A stretch of DNA of 18,932 nucleotides, from NCBI GenBank assembly GCA_000316135.1, contig JH994096.1, forward strand, positions 1-18,932, read 5' to 3'. Source of the stretch: Trachipleistophora hominis. Taxonomy: Eukaryota > Microsporidia > Pleistophoridae. Each line of letters opens with the position of its first letter. The stretch's first letter is position 1. Positions 17,820 to 18,932 of this stretch are shown one piece after another. Both the position numbers and the translations under genes were made by a program. The notes beneath the pieces were generated by a model that was not told the origin of the DNA, made no database searches, and saw only the letters and a list, made by a program, of their open reading frames with translations.

Positions 17820-18758
17820 TTATACAATCGCATCGTATTTGGCTCTCATGTTCTTAGTCTCTATCTGCACAGCTAAGTAACTAAATCTATACTTTTCGTT
17901 CAGAATATCTTTGATCTTCGTCAATATCATTTCATACTCAAAGATAAGAATGTTTTCACAGAGCAAGACGGTCATGCATGCGTGTTTGTTAACACCTACA
18001 GACCATACTTTCAGATCTAACACCTCCAACACCTTGTCAAACTCTAGAAGGTCGTTGCGCACGTTTTTCATCGGGATCTTTTTTGGCGCTGATTCTACGA
18101 GAATACTCAGAGCCTCGCTCACAACGAGCAGAGTAGACACGAGAACAATGAACGCAAATATGAACGTACACGCAATGTCAAAAAAAACTATTTTTGGGAA
18201 AAAGAACGTGAGTGCACTTGCGAGGAGAACGCCGCAGGACTGTATAAGATCCCCGATAATATGCACATACGTTGCCTTCATATTTAAATTAGTCGATACA
18301 TGCTTATCACTGTGCCCGTGGCGTAACGAATGCAAGCAGAAAAGATTCACGATAAAACCAACCGTGGCCACGAGCACAAAGCTTTTCTCATTGATCTTCT
18401 TGGGATATAAAAACCGCTTGATTGACTCTAGAATTAGGTATGCAGTGGCAACCCATATGAATAAAATTGAGATTAACGCACCTATCACTTCATATCGGTG
18501 GTAGCCAAACGTCATTTTATTGTTTGTTTTCTTTTTTGTCCAGCTTAGTGCAATAAGACTGACCAGAAAACCAAGAATGTCCACGAGAAGATGCACAGAA
18601 TCAGCCAATAAAGACAGGCTGTTACTGTGCCAGTGGCCCCATAGTTCGAGAAGCATGAAAACTGTTATGATGGTCATTACTCTGAATATCTTGGAGATGT
18701 CTGTGTCGGTACTCGGGTTTTCTGAGTCGGTGTTTGTTAAACCAGCACCAGCTTTCAT
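17820..18758 (-). CDS. Cation diffusion facilitator zinc transporter (Zrc1/ZnT type)
   Basis: This 312-aa membrane protein belongs to the cation diffusion facilitator family, which exchanges cytosolic Zn2+ for protons across vacuolar, Golgi or plasma membranes. Six membrane segments can be placed at about residues 24-42, 48-70, 90-113, 125-143, 162-185 and 193-215. The zinc-coordinating HxxxD pairs are present in TM2 (ADSVHLLVD: H56, D60) and TM5 (YVHIIGD: H166, D170), the pattern typical of zinc-specific members. TFGYHRYEVIGAL (83-95) matches the conserved TM3 entry, and ESAPKKIPMKNVR (222-234) opens the cytosolic C-terminal domain. The usual His-rich loop between TM4 and TM5 is reduced to LRHGHSDKH (145-153). 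It is shorter than yeast Zrc1 (~440 aa). The start at 18756-18758 has no CCC motif; instead a purine tract (GGAGAGGAGAG) lies just upstream. Which membrane it serves cannot be told from sequence. Confidence 0.92.
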   Translation of the reverse strand: MKAGAGLTNTDSENPSTDTDISKIFRVMTIITVFMLLELWGHWHSNSLSLLADSVHLLVDILGFLVSLIALSWTKKKTNNKMTFGYHRYEVIGALISILFIWVATAYLILESIKRFLYPKKINEKSFVLVATVGFIVNLFCLHSLRHGHSDKHVSTNLNMKATYVHIIGDLIQSCGVLLASALTFFFPKIVFFDIACTFIFAFIVLVSTLLVVSEALSILVESAPKKIPMKNVRNDLLEFDKVLEVLDLKVWSVGVNKHACMTVLLCENILIFEYEMILTKIKDILNEKYRFSYLAVQIETKNMRAKYDAIV

Positions 18759-18932
18759 ACTCTCCTCTCCTAACGCAACATTTAAACAAATGCAATCTGT
18801 GACAATGTTTCAAATGTAAACTGATTATATTACCATCAAGCTACACTATATTAAATGATTCGTGCCTCTATTCAATGAGCTGGTATAGGAACTACAATAT
18901 TAACTTTGCTTTATTGCCATCGAGATCAATAG
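18759..18932. other. Upstream region of the zinc transporter
   Basis: These 174 bases end the window. Next to the CDF start on the minus strand lie a GA-rich tract (18760-18771) and TTTAAATG further out (about 18780). No other gene is visible. Confidence 0.5.

Overview
The window reads as nuclear DNA of a microsporidian, most like the Trachipleistophora/Vavraia/Pleistophora type. Six of the seven substantial genes are intron-poor and compact. The recognisable ones are short eukaryotic housekeeping proteins (Sec13, cytosolic GlnRS, SF3B2/Cus1, a RhoGAP, a CDF zinc transporter, an Air1/2-like zinc-knuckle protein). Several starts carry a CCC motif at or just upstream of the ATG, as is known for microsporidia. 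Genus placement is inference; the eukaryotic nature is secure from the gene families. Coding DNA is moderately GC-balanced, while spacers are very AT-rich and unusually long for a microsporidian (1.2-2.5 kb).

Layout: 1-2475 long AT-rich spacer; 2476-3489 (+) orphan 337-aa protein with a C-terminal cysteine cluster; 3490-5021 spacer with hairpins; 5022-7199 (+) cysteine-rich RhoGAP; 7200-7659 a GC-richer convergent spacer with a ~77-bp tandem duplication; 7660-8460 (-) Sec13; 8461-9811 divergent spacer with an 18-bp direct repeat and one doubtful small ORF; 9812-10588 (+) five-zinc-knuckle protein; 10589-12118 spacer; 12119-13126 (+) SF3B2/Cus1, overlapped by a 61-codon reading frame at 13119-13304; 13305-14585 spacer with two ATG-less open stretches; 14586-16556 (-) glutaminyl-tRNA synthetase; 16557-17819 spacer; 17820-18758 (-) zinc transporter of the cation diffusion facilitator family; 18759-18932 its upstream region.

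There is no operon logic. The genes belong to separate processes: signalling (RhoGAP), ER export and nuclear pore (Sec13), nuclear RNA surveillance (zinc-knuckle protein), pre-mRNA splicing (SF3B2), translation (GlnRS) and metal homeostasis (CDF). SF3B2 indicates that the organism keeps a U2-type spliceosome. I found no convincing tRNA, rRNA, snRNA, CRISPR array or complete mobile element. The points most worth a second look are the end of SF3B2, where an ATGG tandem duplication separates the PSP domain from a charged tail in another frame; the two novel cysteine clusters and 21-aa repeat in the RhoGAP; and short exact repeats shared between distant spacers.
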